In this document: piece by piece, positions 24,868 to 33,650 of the stretch
Numbering within the stretch: position 1 is the stretch's first letter
Layout of the letters: every line of letters starts with the position of its first letter
DNA from: an uncultured bacterium
GTDB taxonomy: Bacteria; Bacteroidota; Bacteroidia; Bacteroidales; Bacteroidaceae
Assembly: GCA_905215345.1 (NCBI GenBank)
Contig: CAJMPR010000004.1
Coordinates: 248,001 to 312,000, forward strand
Length of the DNA: 64,000 nt
Reading direction: 5' to 3'
The notes under the pieces: model-generated
What the model saw: only the letters and a program-made list of their open reading frames with translations
Databases searched by the model: none
Told to the model about the DNA's origin: nothing
Program-made: the position numbers and the translations under genes

Positions 24868-27552
24868 ATGATTGCAACAAAGGATGATTTTTATCACGTC
24901 GGGCTTACTGACGATGAAGTACGGGAGAGCCGTGCTGAATATGGTGTAAACCTTTTGACGCCTCCCAAGCGTCCCTCTTTGTGGAAACTTTATTTAGAGA
25001 AATTTGAAGATCCTGTAGTTAGGGTACTTTTAGTTGCCGCTTTCTTTTCTCTGATTATTTCCATAGTGGAAAACGAATACGCCGAAACGATCGGTATTAT
25101 AGCAGCAATATTGTTAGCTACTGGTATCGGTTTCTACTTTGAGTATGATGCCAATAAAAAGTTCGATTTGCTCAATGCCGTGAATGAGGAAACCTTAGTG
25201 AAGGTTATTCGTAATGGGCATATACAGGAAATTCCACGTAAAGACGTAGTAGTAGGCGATATTATCGTGCTCGAAACAGGTGAGGAAGTTCCTGCGGACG
25301 GTGAATTGGTAGAAGCAATTTCTTTGCAGATAAACGAATCGAACCTGACGGGAGAACCTGTAGTTACCAAAACCATTGTAGAAGCGGATTTTGATGAAGA
25401 GGCGACTTATGCTTCCAATCGGGTAATGCGTGGAACAACGGTGGTAGACGGTCATGGAACGATGCGTGTGGAATGTGTGGGTGATGCCACCGAAATTGGC
25501 AAAGTGGCTCGCCAAAGTACAGAACAAAGTACCGAACCTACTCCTTTGAATATCCAATTGACAAAACTGGCTAATCTTATAGGTAAAATCGGTTTCTCGG
25601 TAGCAGGACTGGCTTTCGCCATTTTCTTTATAAAGGACATATTGTTGGTTTATGATTTTGCTTCTTTCCATACTTTTGAAGATTGGTTGCCTGCACTGAA
25701 GAGTACCTTGCAATATTTCATGATGGCGGTAACTTTGATTGTAGTAGCAGTTCCCGAGGGACTTCCTATGAGTGTGACGCTCAGCTTGGCATTGAATATG
25801 AGGCGTATGCTTTCTACCAATAACCTGGTACGTAAGATGCATGCTTGTGAAACCATGGGAGCGATTACCGTTATTTGTACGGATAAAACCGGTACCTTGA
25901 CACAGAATCTGATGCAGGTATACGAACCTAACTTCTATGGAATAAAGAATGGAAAAGAAGTTGGGGAAGATGATTTGAGTAAACTGATTATAGAAGGTAT
26001 CAGCGCTAACTCTACGGCTTTTCTGGAAGAATCTGCTTCCGGTGAAAAACCTAAAGGTGTAGGTAATCCTACGGAAGTTGCTTTACTCTTATGGCTGAAT
26101 AGCCAGGGATATAATTATCTGGAGTTACGCGAGAGAGCGAAGGTTATCGATCAGTTGACTTTTTCTACGGAGCGGAAATTCATGGCGACTTTGGTACAAT
26201 CTCCTTTTATCGGGAAAAAAGTGCTTTATGTAAAGGGCGCGCCGGAAATTGTATTGGGTAAATGTAAAGATGTTCTTTTGGACGGAAAACGCATTGATGC
26301 AGTGGAGTATCGTTCGACAGTGGAAGCCCAACTGTTGACTTACCAGAATATGGCGATGCGTACATTGGGATTTGCCTTTAAGATAGTGGATGATTCCGAA
26401 TCGGCTGATTGTGTGACATTGGTAGCTGAAAATGATTTGTCATTTCTTGGGGTAGTCGCGATTAGTGATCCTATTCGTCCGGATGTGCCTGCTGCAGTTG
26501 ATAAATGTCAGTCGGCAGGTATTGGCGTTAAGATTGTAACAGGAGACACGCCGGGTACAGCAACAGAGATTGCACGCCAGATTGGTTTATGGGAAGCGGA
26601 AGACACGGAACGTAATCGTATAACAGGTGCTGCTTTTGCTGAACTGACAGATGAAGAAGCTCTTGAACGGGTAATGGATTTGAAGATAATGTCTCGTGCT
26701 CGTCCCACCGATAAGCAACGATTGGTTCAGTTGTTACAGCAAAAAGGTGCGGTGGTAGCCGTTACGGGTGACGGAACAAATGATGCTCCGGCTTTGAATC
26801 ATGCACAAGTGGGACTCTCGATGGGAACCGGAACATCCGTTGCCAAAGAAGCCAGTGATATTACCTTGTTGGATGATTCTTTTAACAGTATTGGTACGGC
26901 TGTGATGTGGGGGCGTTCATTGTATAAGAATATTCAACGGTTCATCGTATTCCAGTTGACCATAAACTTTGTGGCATTGTTTATCGTACTGCTCGGCTCA
27001 TTGGTAGGAACAGATTTACCGTTGACGGTTACACAGATGTTGTGGGTGAACCTGATTATGGATACATTTGCAGCCTTGGCTTTGGCCTCTATCCCACCCA
27101 GTGAAAGCGTTATGAATGAAACACCTCGTAAGAGCACCGATTTTATAATTACCCGGTCTATGAGGAATTATATACTTGGCATGGGAACGGCTTTCCTGAT
27201 ACTACTTATGGGAATGTTGTTCTGGTTTAATAATGAAGAAGGGGGTATGAATACACATCGTCTTACTATCTTCTTTACTTTCTTCGTCATGTTGCAGTTC
27301 TGGAATCTCTTTAATGCAAGAGTGTTCGGTACTTCTGATTCTGCCTTTAAGAGTATTTCAAAATCCTACGGAATGGAATTGGTTGTACTTGCCATTTTAG
27401 GCGGACAGTTCCTTATCGTGCAGTTTGGTGGGGCGGTGTTCCGTACAGAACCGCTCAGCTTCGAAACTTGGTTGATAATTATTGCTTCTACCTCTTTGGT
27501 ATTGTGGGTAGGCGAAGGGATTCGTTTTATCCGACGTTTAACTCAGAAATAA
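24868..27552 (+). CDS. Calcium-translocating P-type ATPase (PMCA-like)
   Basis: 894 residues from ATG 24868 (MIATKDDFYHVGL), because the -7 box overlaps the earlier start. The pump exports Ca2+ using ATP. The cation-ATPase N-domain, the actuator domain with NESNLTGEPVV, and membrane segment 4 with VAVPEGLPMSVTL are present. The phosphorylated Asp is D339 in CTDKTGTLTQN, followed by KGAPEIVL and the hinge VTGDGTNDAPAL. About ten membrane helices are expected. The last four carry conserved polar residues (MLWVNLIMDTFAALALAS). It is followed after 4 bases by a HAD gene, so they are probably co-transcribed. Confidence 0.92.
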   Translation: MIATKDDFYHVGLTDDEVRESRAEYGVNLLTPPKRPSLWKLYLEKFEDPVVRVLLVAAFFSLIISIVENEYAETIGIIAAILLATGIGFYFEYDANKKFDLLNAVNEETLVKVIRNGHIQEIPRKDVVVGDIIVLETGEEVPADGELVEAISLQINESNLTGEPVVTKTIVEADFDEEATYASNRVMRGTTVVDGHGTMRVECVGDATEIGKVARQSTEQSTEPTPLNIQLTKLANLIGKIGFSVAGLAFAIFFIKDILLVYDFASFHTFEDWLPALKSTLQYFMMAVTLIVVAVPEGLPMSVTLSLALNMRRMLSTNNLVRKMHACETMGAITVICTDKTGTLTQNLMQVYEPNFYGIKNGKEVGEDDLSKLIIEGISANSTAFLEESASGEKPKGVGNPTEVALLLWLNSQGYNYLELRERAKVIDQLTFSTERKFMATLVQSPFIGKKVLYVKGAPEIVLGKCKDVLLDGKRIDAVEYRSTVEAQLLTYQNMAMRTLGFAFKIVDDSESADCVTLVAENDLSFLGVVAISDPIRPDVPAAVDKCQSAGIGVKIVTGDTPGTATEIARQIGLWEAEDTERNRITGAAFAELTDEEALERVMDLKIMSRARPTDKQRLVQLLQQKGAVVAVTGDGTNDAPALNHAQVGLSMGTGTSVAKEASDITLLDDSFNSIGTAVMWGRSLYKNIQRFIVFQLTINFVALFIVLLGSLVGTDLPLTVTQMLWVNLIMDTFAALALASIPPSESVMNETPRKSTDFIITRSMRNYILGMGTAFLILLMGMLFWFNNEEGGMNTHRLTIFFTFFVMLQFWNLFNARVFGTSDSAFKSISKSYGMELVVLAILGGQFLIVQFGGAVFRTEPLSFETWLIIIASTSLVLWVGEGIRFIRRLTQK

Positions 27553-27556
27553 AAAG

Positions 27557-28189
27557 ATGAAAAGAAAAGGAATTAAAAACCTTATTATTGATTTTGGTGG
27601 TGTATTAATAGACTTGGATCGCCAACGTTGCCTGGATAATTTCAGGGAATTAGGACTGCCGGATGTAGAACATACTCTTGATATCTATCATCAGCAAGAC
27701 TTCTTTCTTAACTATGAAAAAGGACTTATCTCCAGTGCGGAATTCAGGAATATTATTCGGGGAAAAATTGGTCATGATGTTGCTGATTCCCGGATTGATG
27801 CAGCTTGGAATAGTTTTTTAATAGGTATTCCGGCTTATAAACTGGAATTACTGTTGGCCTTACGCAAGGATTATGTAGTCTATTTATTGAGTAATACGAA
27901 TGAAATCCATTGGAAATGGTCTTGTGAGAATGCTTTTCCTCACAAAGCATTTCGTGTTGAAGATTACTTTGAGCATATTTTTCTTTCCTATCAAATGAAA
28001 ATGGCAAAACCGGATGCTGAAATATTCCGGAAAGTACTGGATGAGGCAGGGCTGGACCCCAAAGAATCTTTCTTTATTGATGATTCCGAGGCCAATTGCC
28101 TGACAGCCCAATCATTGGGCATTTCTACGTATACTCCTAAAGCCGGTGAAGATTGGAGCCATTTGTTTATCAAAAGGGTTAACCGGTAA
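27557..28189 (+). CDS. HAD-family hydrolase (subfamily IA)
   Basis: 210 residues, a soluble phosphatase-type fold. The four HAD motifs are visible: I IIDFGGVLIDLD (first Asp nucleophile replaced by the usual DFGG-V spacing), II YLLSNTNEIH, III at the conserved Lys (KMAKPDAEIF), and IV FIDDSEANCLTA. A short cap domain (about residues 20-90) is typical of subfamily IA. The substrate is probably a small phosphate ester, and none can be named. It starts 4 bases after the Ca2+ ATPase gene, which suggests coupled translation, and ends 19 bases before ribF. Confidence 0.85.
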   Translation: MKRKGIKNLIIDFGGVLIDLDRQRCLDNFRELGLPDVEHTLDIYHQQDFFLNYEKGLISSAEFRNIIRGKIGHDVADSRIDAAWNSFLIGIPAYKLELLLALRKDYVVYLLSNTNEIHWKWSCENAFPHKAFRVEDYFEHIFLSYQMKMAKPDAEIFRKVLDEAGLDPKESFFIDDSEANCLTAQSLGISTYTPKAGEDWSHLFIKRVNR

Positions 28190-28208
28190 AATTAGGAGAT
28201 AAGTGAAT

Positions 28209-29132
28209 ATGCAGTTGTTATATGGAACATCAGAGGAAGAACTTAAACCGAGTGTAGCTACCATTGGTTTTTTTGATGGGGTACATCTGGGACATCGTTT
28301 TCTGATAGAACAGGTATGCGAAGTTGCAACTGCACGGGGGCTTGCATCATCGGTGATTACTTTTCCTATACATCCGCGTAAGGTGATGCAACCTGGTTTT
28401 CATCCCGAACTACTTACTACTTGTGATGAAAAGGTTGCTTTACTTGCCGATACCGGTATAGACTACTGCTTCATGCTTGACTTTACGCTTGAGCTGGCAC
28501 AACTTTCTGCTAAGCAGTTTATGGAGATACTCAAAAAGCATTATCGGATACAAGCTTTGGTTATAGGCTATGATCACCGTTTCGGGCATAATCGTAGTGA
28601 AGGATTTGAAGATTATGTGCGGTACGGACATGAACAAGGTATTGAGGTCGTTTTGGCACAAGCCTATTCCAATAAAGATATTACAATCAGCTCTTCCATC
28701 ATCCGCCGACTTTTGCTGGAAGGGAATGTATCGGAGGCTGCAACCTGCCTTGGTTATCACTTCTTTTTAGATGGTACGGTTGTAGAGGGATATCACGTGG
28801 GGCATAAAATAGGGTATCCGACTGCCAATCTTCATGTTACTGATCCGGAAAAGTTGGTTCCTGCTGACGGAGTATATGCAGTTTATGTTTTCCTTGGCGA
28901 GCGCAAATATAAAGGGATGTTGAGCATAGGCTATCGTCCGACATTAAATAATGGAACTGATCGTAGTATCGAAGTACATATTTTCGACTTCAATGAAGAT
29001 ATATATAATCAGCCGATGCGAATATCTTTTGTTCGTCGCACCCGTTCCGAATTGAAGTTTGATTCCATAGAAGAATTGGTAGAACAACTTCATAAGGACG
29101 CTATTGAAGCGACTGCTATTCTTTCTGAATAA
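28209..29132 (+). CDS. ribF: Bifunctional riboflavin kinase / FAD synthetase
   Basis: 307 residues from ATG 28209; a GTG at 28203 would add two residues. It makes FMN and then FAD from riboflavin. The N-terminal adenylyltransferase half has TIGFFDGVHLGHRFLIEQV (nucleotide-binding G-x-F-D-G-x-H-x-G-H) and VIGYDHRFGHNR. The ISSS-IRRLL motif follows. The C-terminal flavokinase half begins with YPTANLHV and the GVYAVYVFL and SIGYRPTLNNG segments, then IEVHIFDFNEDIYNQPMRISFV. It is cytoplasmic and essential in most bacteria. It lies just downstream of the HAD gene on the same strand. Confidence 0.95.
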   Translation: MQLLYGTSEEELKPSVATIGFFDGVHLGHRFLIEQVCEVATARGLASSVITFPIHPRKVMQPGFHPELLTTCDEKVALLADTGIDYCFMLDFTLELAQLSAKQFMEILKKHYRIQALVIGYDHRFGHNRSEGFEDYVRYGHEQGIEVVLAQAYSNKDITISSSIIRRLLLEGNVSEAATCLGYHFFLDGTVVEGYHVGHKIGYPTANLHVTDPEKLVPADGVYAVYVFLGERKYKGMLSIGYRPTLNNGTDRSIEVHIFDFNEDIYNQPMRISFVRRTRSELKFDSIEELVEQLHKDAIEATAILSE

Positions 29133-29195
29133 TCCCTCCTGTTTCAGCTTTCTTTTCTTTTTCTTTTTCGAAATTCTGCATACTTCTTGCGTATT

Positions 29196-29313
29196 TATTG
29201 AAAAACATAGTTTATTTATTGTTTTTCGATAAAAATATCTTGTTTTTCTTTGTAATTTCAGAAAAAGCCTTTTTATTTGCATATCGAAAAACGATAAATT
29301 ATTATTGAAAAAC
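29196..29313 (+). repeat. Four copies of TATYGAAAAAC in the ribF-CPBP gap
   Basis: TATTGAAAAAC at 29196-29206 and 29303-29313, TATCGAAAAAC at 29282-29292, and its reverse complement at 29221-29231. They flank an AT-rich non-coding stretch and could be operator sites. No stronger signal is seen in 29133-29359. Confidence 0.55.
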
Positions 29314-29359
29314 AGAATTGATTCGTACGATAGGTACTATTAATAAAAAGTCTACAGTT

Positions 29360-29449
29360 ATGAAAAGAGCATTTATGAGTATTACATTGTTGGTATTATC
29401 GCTTTCTATGGTAATGATGTTATTGATGGGAGTTGCTATTACAGTTTGA
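29360..29449 (+). CDS. Possible small hydrophobic peptide (29 aa)
   Basis: ATG at 29360 opens a 29-residue reading frame starting MKRAFMSITLLVLSLS and ending in a TGA. Apart from the first three residues it is entirely hydrophobic, with several Met. It looks like a single-pass membrane peptide or a leftover signal sequence. The promoter for the next gene overlaps its end (-33 TTTG at 29445-29448). No family is recognised. Short hydrophobic frames occur by chance, so this is tentative. Confidence 0.35.
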   Translation: MKRAFMSITLLVLSLSMVMMLLMGVAITV

Positions 29450-29477
29450 TAATTTGATAGAAAATTGTGTATCTTTA
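29445..29477 (+). promoter_or_regulatory. Promoter of the CPBP operon
   Basis: TTTG at 29445-29448, 21 bases, then TATCTTTA at 29470-29477, 23 bases before ATG 29500. One mismatch from the -7 consensus. Confidence 0.6.
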
Positions 29478-29499
29478 CGCACTTTAAAAAAAGAAAACG

Positions 29500-30285
29500 A
29501 TGAAAACTGCGATAAAACTGGTTTTAATTTATTTTTTGGTACAGATTCTGGCTGCGTTTATAGTTACGCCTTTTGCGATGCTTTACGCCTATTTTGTTTA
29601 TGGTACGATAGATGAGGCGAGTTCGTTGACATTAGCTCCTGCCATGTTAGTGGGTTTTGTGACTATGGGAGGATATTTATGGAAGAAAGGTTATTTGAAA
29701 GGAGATGGGCGTATGTGGTCTCCTATCTCTGTTTCTTGCCTGATATGGAGTTTTGTCATCGGCTTTTCTTCAATCTTTCTGATTGACTTTATAATGTCTA
29801 AATTAAGCTTTTTACCCGATTGGTTAGGCGAAACGTTCGATATGCTACAATCCGGGTGGATAGGTATTATATGTATTGCAGTGCTGGGGCCTGTATTGGA
29901 GGAAATGCTGTTTCGTGGAGCGATTACTAAAGTCCTGTTACAAAAGTACAGCCCGGTTAAGGCAATTCTGATGTCCGCTTTTATTTTTGGAATCTTTCAT
30001 ATTAATCCGGTACAGGTGGCAGGTGCCATGCTGTCGGGGGTGTTATTCGCTTGGCTTTATTATAAAACGGGTAGTCTCATACCTTGTATTCTGATACATA
30101 TTTTGAATAACAGTTTGTCGGTATACCTCAGTCTGCATTATCCTGATGTAGATTATACTTCTGATTTGATAGGGGAACCCGCTTATATAATATGTCTGAT
30201 AGCTGCTGTTTTGCTTTTTGCTATTTCCTGGAAAGTGATGAATAACTATAAAATATCTGAGTCTAATACAAATATTGAAGCATGA
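29500..30285 (+). CDS. CPBP-family intramembrane metalloprotease
   Basis: 261 residues with about seven membrane segments. The Abi/CAAX-protease motifs of the CPBP family are all present: EEMLFRGAI (two Glu and Arg), FGIFHINP (His) and HILNNSLS (His/Asn). Members cleave membrane substrates or protect the cell from peptides; the substrate here is not known. It overlaps the next gene by four bases (30282-30285, ATGA type), so translation is coupled. With DUF2975 and the small HTH gene it forms a three-gene operon with its own promoter. Confidence 0.85.
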   Translation: MKTAIKLVLIYFLVQILAAFIVTPFAMLYAYFVYGTIDEASSLTLAPAMLVGFVTMGGYLWKKGYLKGDGRMWSPISVSCLIWSFVIGFSSIFLIDFIMSKLSFLPDWLGETFDMLQSGWIGIICIAVLGPVLEEMLFRGAITKVLLQKYSPVKAILMSAFIFGIFHINPVQVAGAMLSGVLFAWLYYKTGSLIPCILIHILNNSLSVYLSLHYPDVDYTSDLIGEPAYIICLIAAVLLFAISWKVMNNYKISESNTNIEA

Positions 30286-30950
30286 AAAGGCGATTGAATA
30301 TTCTTTGTGTGATAGTGGTGCTTGTACTGAGTTATTCGGTTTTTGAAACCGGTTACTATTTTGTGGTAGGAGTTAAGGCGGGAGTGGAGGCCGGTGTAGA
30401 AGCCAAAACTTCTGTGGTACGCCAAAAGGAGCTCATGAACATGAAATATATTAGTTTGTTACCTAAAAATCTTTCAATGGCGGGTAGCGGTGAGTTTTTT
30501 CTGGATTCCATTTATAATGAAAAAAGCGCCAGCTTTGTACCTGCTACTTATAGTTCGATGATGGTCAGCGTTGATACAAAGTCCACAGTTTGGAGCCAGA
30601 TGACATATTCCTTATTGAATCTGGCACATATAGGTATCTGCGTTTGGGCGATTATACTTTTTATTCGTCTGGTAATTTCCATTAATAAATCCGATATTTT
30701 TAAATGGAAGAATGTGCGCCGTTTGCGCTTGTTAGGTTTGGCGTTGATTGTGAGCTTCTGTACAGCACTTCTTCCCGCTTATCTGACTCTTAAAAGTGTA
30801 AGAGAGGTTTTATCGGTTCGAGGTTATGAGCTGAATCTTTCGGATATGGTGAATACCACTACTTTGGTATTGGGGCTCTCTACTTTGATAGTAGCTGAAG
30901 TATTTGCTATCGGATTGAAAATGAAAGAGGAGCAAGATTTGACGATTTAA
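30282..30950 (+). CDS. DUF2975-family membrane protein
   Basis: 222 residues with three or four membrane segments (about residues 5-27, 115-135, 145-165 and 190-212). The C-terminal region (LLPAYLTLKSVREVLSVRGYELNLS) resembles DUF2975 proteins. In many Firmicutes and Bacteroidota such proteins are encoded just upstream of a YozG-like HTH regulator, as here, where the HTH gene starts 20 bases later. I infer a membrane sensor or partner for that regulator. It shares an ATGA overlap with the CPBP protease gene. The function is otherwise unknown. Confidence 0.75.
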   Translation: MKRRLNILCVIVVLVLSYSVFETGYYFVVGVKAGVEAGVEAKTSVVRQKELMNMKYISLLPKNLSMAGSGEFFLDSIYNEKSASFVPATYSSMMVSVDTKSTVWSQMTYSLLNLAHIGICVWAIILFIRLVISINKSDIFKWKNVRRLRLLGLALIVSFCTALLPAYLTLKSVREVLSVRGYELNLSDMVNTTTLVLGLSTLIVAEVFAIGLKMKEEQDLTI

Positions 30951-30969
30951 CCTAACTTTAGAAAAAGAA

Positions 30970-31176
30970 ATGATTATAGTAAACCTTGATATAATGATGG
31001 CCCGAAGAAAAATATCTTTGGGGGAGTTGGCGGAAAAGATTGATATTACGCCAGCGAATCTTTCTATTCTGAAAACGGGTAAAGCAAAAGCTATTCGTTT
31101 CTCTACATTAGAAGCAATCTGCAAGGAGTTGGATTGTCAACCGGGAGATATTCTGGAATATGTTGATAGTGATTAG
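30970..31176 (+). CDS. YozG-like XRE-family transcription regulator
   Basis: 68 residues, a stand-alone HTH domain. It follows the YozG pattern MIIVNLDIMMARRKISLGELAEKIDITPANLSILKTGKAKAIRF, with the recognition helix ITPANLSILKTG. The C-terminal tail LEAICKELDCQPGDILEYV is typical. Such small regulators usually act with the adjacent DUF2975 membrane protein. The stop codon (TAG, 31174-31176) lies inside the left arm of the hairpin repeat at 31167-31224, so the element contributes the last codons. Confidence 0.85.
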   Translation: MIIVNLDIMMARRKISLGELAEKIDITPANLSILKTGKAKAIRFSTLEAICKELDCQPGDILEYVDSD

Positions 31177-31224
31177 TGATTAGTTGGCTGCGCAATTACG
31201 CCGCATGGTTATCACTAATCACTA
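31167..31224 (+). repeat. Hairpin of AGTGATT units with conserved GC-rich loop
   Basis: Perfect 14-bp arms TAGTGATTAGTGAT (31167-31180) and ATCACTAATCACTA (31211-31224). The loop contains GCTGCGCAATTACGCCGCAT, nearly the same as the loop at 18199-18218. It lies between convergent genes and contains the HTH stop codon. Confidence 0.85.
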
Positions 31225-31233
31225 ACCACTTTA

Positions 31234-31656
31234 TCACTGCTTTCTCGCCTTGAATGCCAATGCATACATTCGCATCTGTTTCACCATGGAAAGCAAGCCG
31301 TTGCTCCGGGTGGGTGAAAGATGCTCTTTCAAACCTATCTTGTCAATAAAGTAGAGGTCAACGTTTAATATCTCATCCGGGGTATGTCCTGAAAGGACTT
31401 TGATGAGAAGCGAAATGATACCTTTCACAATTAAAGCGTCACTTTCGGCTTGGAATATAATCTTTCCATCTTTTTCGTCAGCTTGCAGCCATACACGGCT
31501 TTGGCAACCTTCAATCAGATTTTGTTCCGTCTTGTATTTATCATCGAGTGCCTCCTGTTCATTTCCTAAGTCGATAAGGAGTTGATATCGGTCCATCCAA
31601 TCGTCGAAATCATTGAATTCGGCAATTACTTCATCTTGTACTTCATTAATACTCAT
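31234..31656 (-). CDS. sufE: SufE-family Fe-S assembly protein
   Basis: 140 residues. SufE accepts sulfur from the cysteine desulfurase SufS and passes it on for Fe-S cluster assembly. The acceptor Cys is in EGCQSRVWLQA (residues about 49-59). The C-terminal region has GHTPDEIL and the SPTRSNGLLSMVKQMR segment. The length is normal for the family. It is cytoplasmic. No sufS or other suf genes are in the window. It is upstream of the M28 lipoprotein gene in this minus-strand run. Confidence 0.9.
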   Translation of the reverse strand: MSINEVQDEVIAEFNDFDDWMDRYQLLIDLGNEQEALDDKYKTEQNLIEGCQSRVWLQADEKDGKIIFQAESDALIVKGIISLLIKVLSGHTPDEILNVDLYFIDKIGLKEHLSPTRSNGLLSMVKQMRMYALAFKARKQ

Positions 31657-31716
31657 AATAATCGTTTTTTTAGAGTTGTTGATTTATGATTAAGATAATC
31701 CACAAATCATTATCGT

Positions 31717-32715
31717 TTATTTTTCATTGTAGATAACATCCATTACGGTTTGCCCTACTGCTTTCAACGTGTTGCGGTCAATGCCGTCCAGGTCATCTTT
31801 CACGGTATGCCAGTTCTTATAAAAACCGGTTTCTTCGCTGTATTGAATAATATCGATGGTAGGGATACGGGCATATCGGTTCACGAACAGATGATCGTCC
31901 GTTACAGTGGTTCCTTTTTGTTTTACAAAATAACGTCCATATCCCAAATTATTGGCCGCATTCCATATTTTACGGTTAATATTCTTGGCATATTCTTCCG
32001 AATAACCTTCGTAAAAGAACGTTGCATCTTTGGCTCCGACCATATCAAGAAGAATACCAAAACGGGCATTGTACCCTTGAGTATGAGGATTTTGTGCCCA
32101 GTACTGTGTTCCGAGCGCCCAATGCTCTTCTTTATGAGCACCCTTGTAAGATTGATGGGTTCCGTAGTCTTCAGCATCTACGAATAAAATGTCGATACCC
32201 AATTCCGGTTGTTGCTGTTGGATTTGGCGGGCTATTTCAAGCAATACACCGACACCACTGGCACCGTCATTAGCTCCGGATATAGGGGTATATCGATTTT
32301 TTTCATCAGGGTCGGCATCTGCCCACGGGCGACTGTCCCAATGTGATAGAAGTAGAATACGCTTCTTTGCTTCGGGGTTAAAAGCACCTATAATATTACG
32401 AGCTTTAAGCAATGTTCCGTCGTAGGCTGTTAAATCTACTTGTTGATTATACACTTTGGCTCCGAACTGTTCTAATTTGTTAGCCAGATACTCCCCACAG
32501 GCTTTATGGGCGGCAGTATTAGGTACGCGAGGTCCAAAATCTACCTGACTCTTGACATATTGATAAGCACTGTCTGCATCAAATTGCGGGACGTTGACAA
32601 TGATTTTTGCTGTCTGTTCCTCTCTGTCAGAGTTGTTCTTGCTGTTGTTACTACATGCTACCATTGCTATCAGCAATAATAAAGACAGGGGAATGATTGT
32701 ATAATTCCGTTTCAT
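31717..32715 (-). CDS. M28-family lipoprotein, glutaminyl-cyclase-like
   Basis: 332 residues with a lipoprotein signal (lipobox MVAC, Cys about residue 21). The M28 fold has metal ligands and catalytic residues in LLLSHWDSRPWADADPDEKNRYTPISGANDGASGV (Asp), LFVDAEDYGTHQ (Glu, Asp) and, later, TVTDDHLFVNRY (His). The sequence pattern fits the glutaminyl-peptide cyclotransferases known from Porphyromonas and relatives, which turn N-terminal Gln into pyroglutamate, better than true aminopeptidases. I infer that role with moderate confidence. It overlaps the end of the LD-carboxypeptidase gene by four bases (32712-32715), so they are translationally coupled. Confidence 0.8.
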   Translation of the reverse strand: MKRNYTIIPLSLLLLIAMVACSNNSKNNSDREEQTAKIIVNVPQFDADSAYQYVKSQVDFGPRVPNTAAHKACGEYLANKLEQFGAKVYNQQVDLTAYDGTLLKARNIIGAFNPEAKKRILLLSHWDSRPWADADPDEKNRYTPISGANDGASGVGVLLEIARQIQQQQPELGIDILFVDAEDYGTHQSYKGAHKEEHWALGTQYWAQNPHTQGYNARFGILLDMVGAKDATFFYEGYSEEYAKNINRKIWNAANNLGYGRYFVKQKGTTVTDDHLFVNRYARIPTIDIIQYSEETGFYKNWHTVKDDLDGIDRNTLKAVGQTVMDVIYNEK

Positions 32716-33650
32716 TCTTCTTGCGTATTAAAACTTAATTTTACTTCTTTCTTTCCAACTTCCAGTGTTACTTCGGCACCGTTAATCATCGGTACATTCA
32801 TAGTAACATGCCCTACCGGAAATCCAAAACATATCGGATAATCATATTCTTTCACTATATCGGCCAATGCACCATACAGGTTTTTGCCTAATGAGTTGTT
32901 TTCCTCATATTCGGTAAACTGCCCAATGATAAGTCCGGATAATTTTTCAAGAACACCTCCCAACTTCAAGTTATACACCATGCGCTCCACCGCGTGCGGA
33001 CGCTCACCAACATCTTCGATGAAAAGGATGGTACCTTCTGCCGGAATATCGTAAGGTGTACCACGAAGTCCGTAGAATACAGACAGATTCCCACCGCGAA
33101 GGATACCTCTGCCGCTCCCCTTATGATTCAGTTTATGCGCGGGGCAGATGTAGCCGAAGTTTTCTTCCCTCTGCAATACATCCCCGAACAGAATATTCTT
33201 TAAAGCTTGGGTACAAAAGTCATCCTCCGGTTCTACGGTTAGATGCCTTGCCATCGGAGCATGCAGCGAAGCAAATCCGTTCTGCTGGAATACATTATGC
33301 AGGGCTGTGATATCACTGAAACCGATAAGCCATTTGGGATGTTTACGGAATCTGGTAAAGTCCAGTTGCCCTACTAAGTGAACAGCTCCGTATCCGCCGC
33401 GACTGCAAAGAATGATTTTAGCCTTATCATCATCCAACGCATCCTGTAAATCGTTAAGACGCTGTTTGATTCCCCCGGAATACGTTCCGTTTGCTCCGGC
33501 AGCATGTTTTCCCATGACCACTTCCAATCCCCAAGACTTCAATCGTTTTTTAGCTCCTTTCAAAAAGGATTTGTCGATTTTGCTGGATGGGGAAAGGATA
33601 ATCACGCGATCACCCTTATGCACATGCGGTGGAAAAATAAGATTATTCAT
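32712..33650 (-). CDS. LD-carboxypeptidase (S66)
   Basis: 312 residues from ATG 33650 (MNNLIFPPHVHKGDRV). It cleaves the D-Ala from tetrapeptide stems of peptidoglycan for cell-wall recycling. S66 motifs: CSRGGYGAVHLV, the nucleophile Ser in IGFSDITAL, the Glu in FIEDVGERPHAVERM, and the His in FPVGHVTMNVPM. No signal peptide was found, so it is cytoplasmic. It is the promoter-proximal gene of the LD-carboxypeptidase/M28 pair. Upstream (33651-33938) is AT-rich; one stretch (CACAGATTACGCAGATTA) resembles the inverted repeat at 11288. Confidence 0.9.
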   Translation of the reverse strand: MNNLIFPPHVHKGDRVIILSPSSKIDKSFLKGAKKRLKSWGLEVVMGKHAAGANGTYSGGIKQRLNDLQDALDDDKAKIILCSRGGYGAVHLVGQLDFTRFRKHPKWLIGFSDITALHNVFQQNGFASLHAPMARHLTVEPEDDFCTQALKNILFGDVLQREENFGYICPAHKLNHKGSGRGILRGGNLSVFYGLRGTPYDIPAEGTILFIEDVGERPHAVERMVYNLKLGGVLEKLSGLIIGQFTEYEENNSLGKNLYGALADIVKEYDYPICFGFPVGHVTMNVPMINGAEVTLEVGKKEVKLSFNTQEE

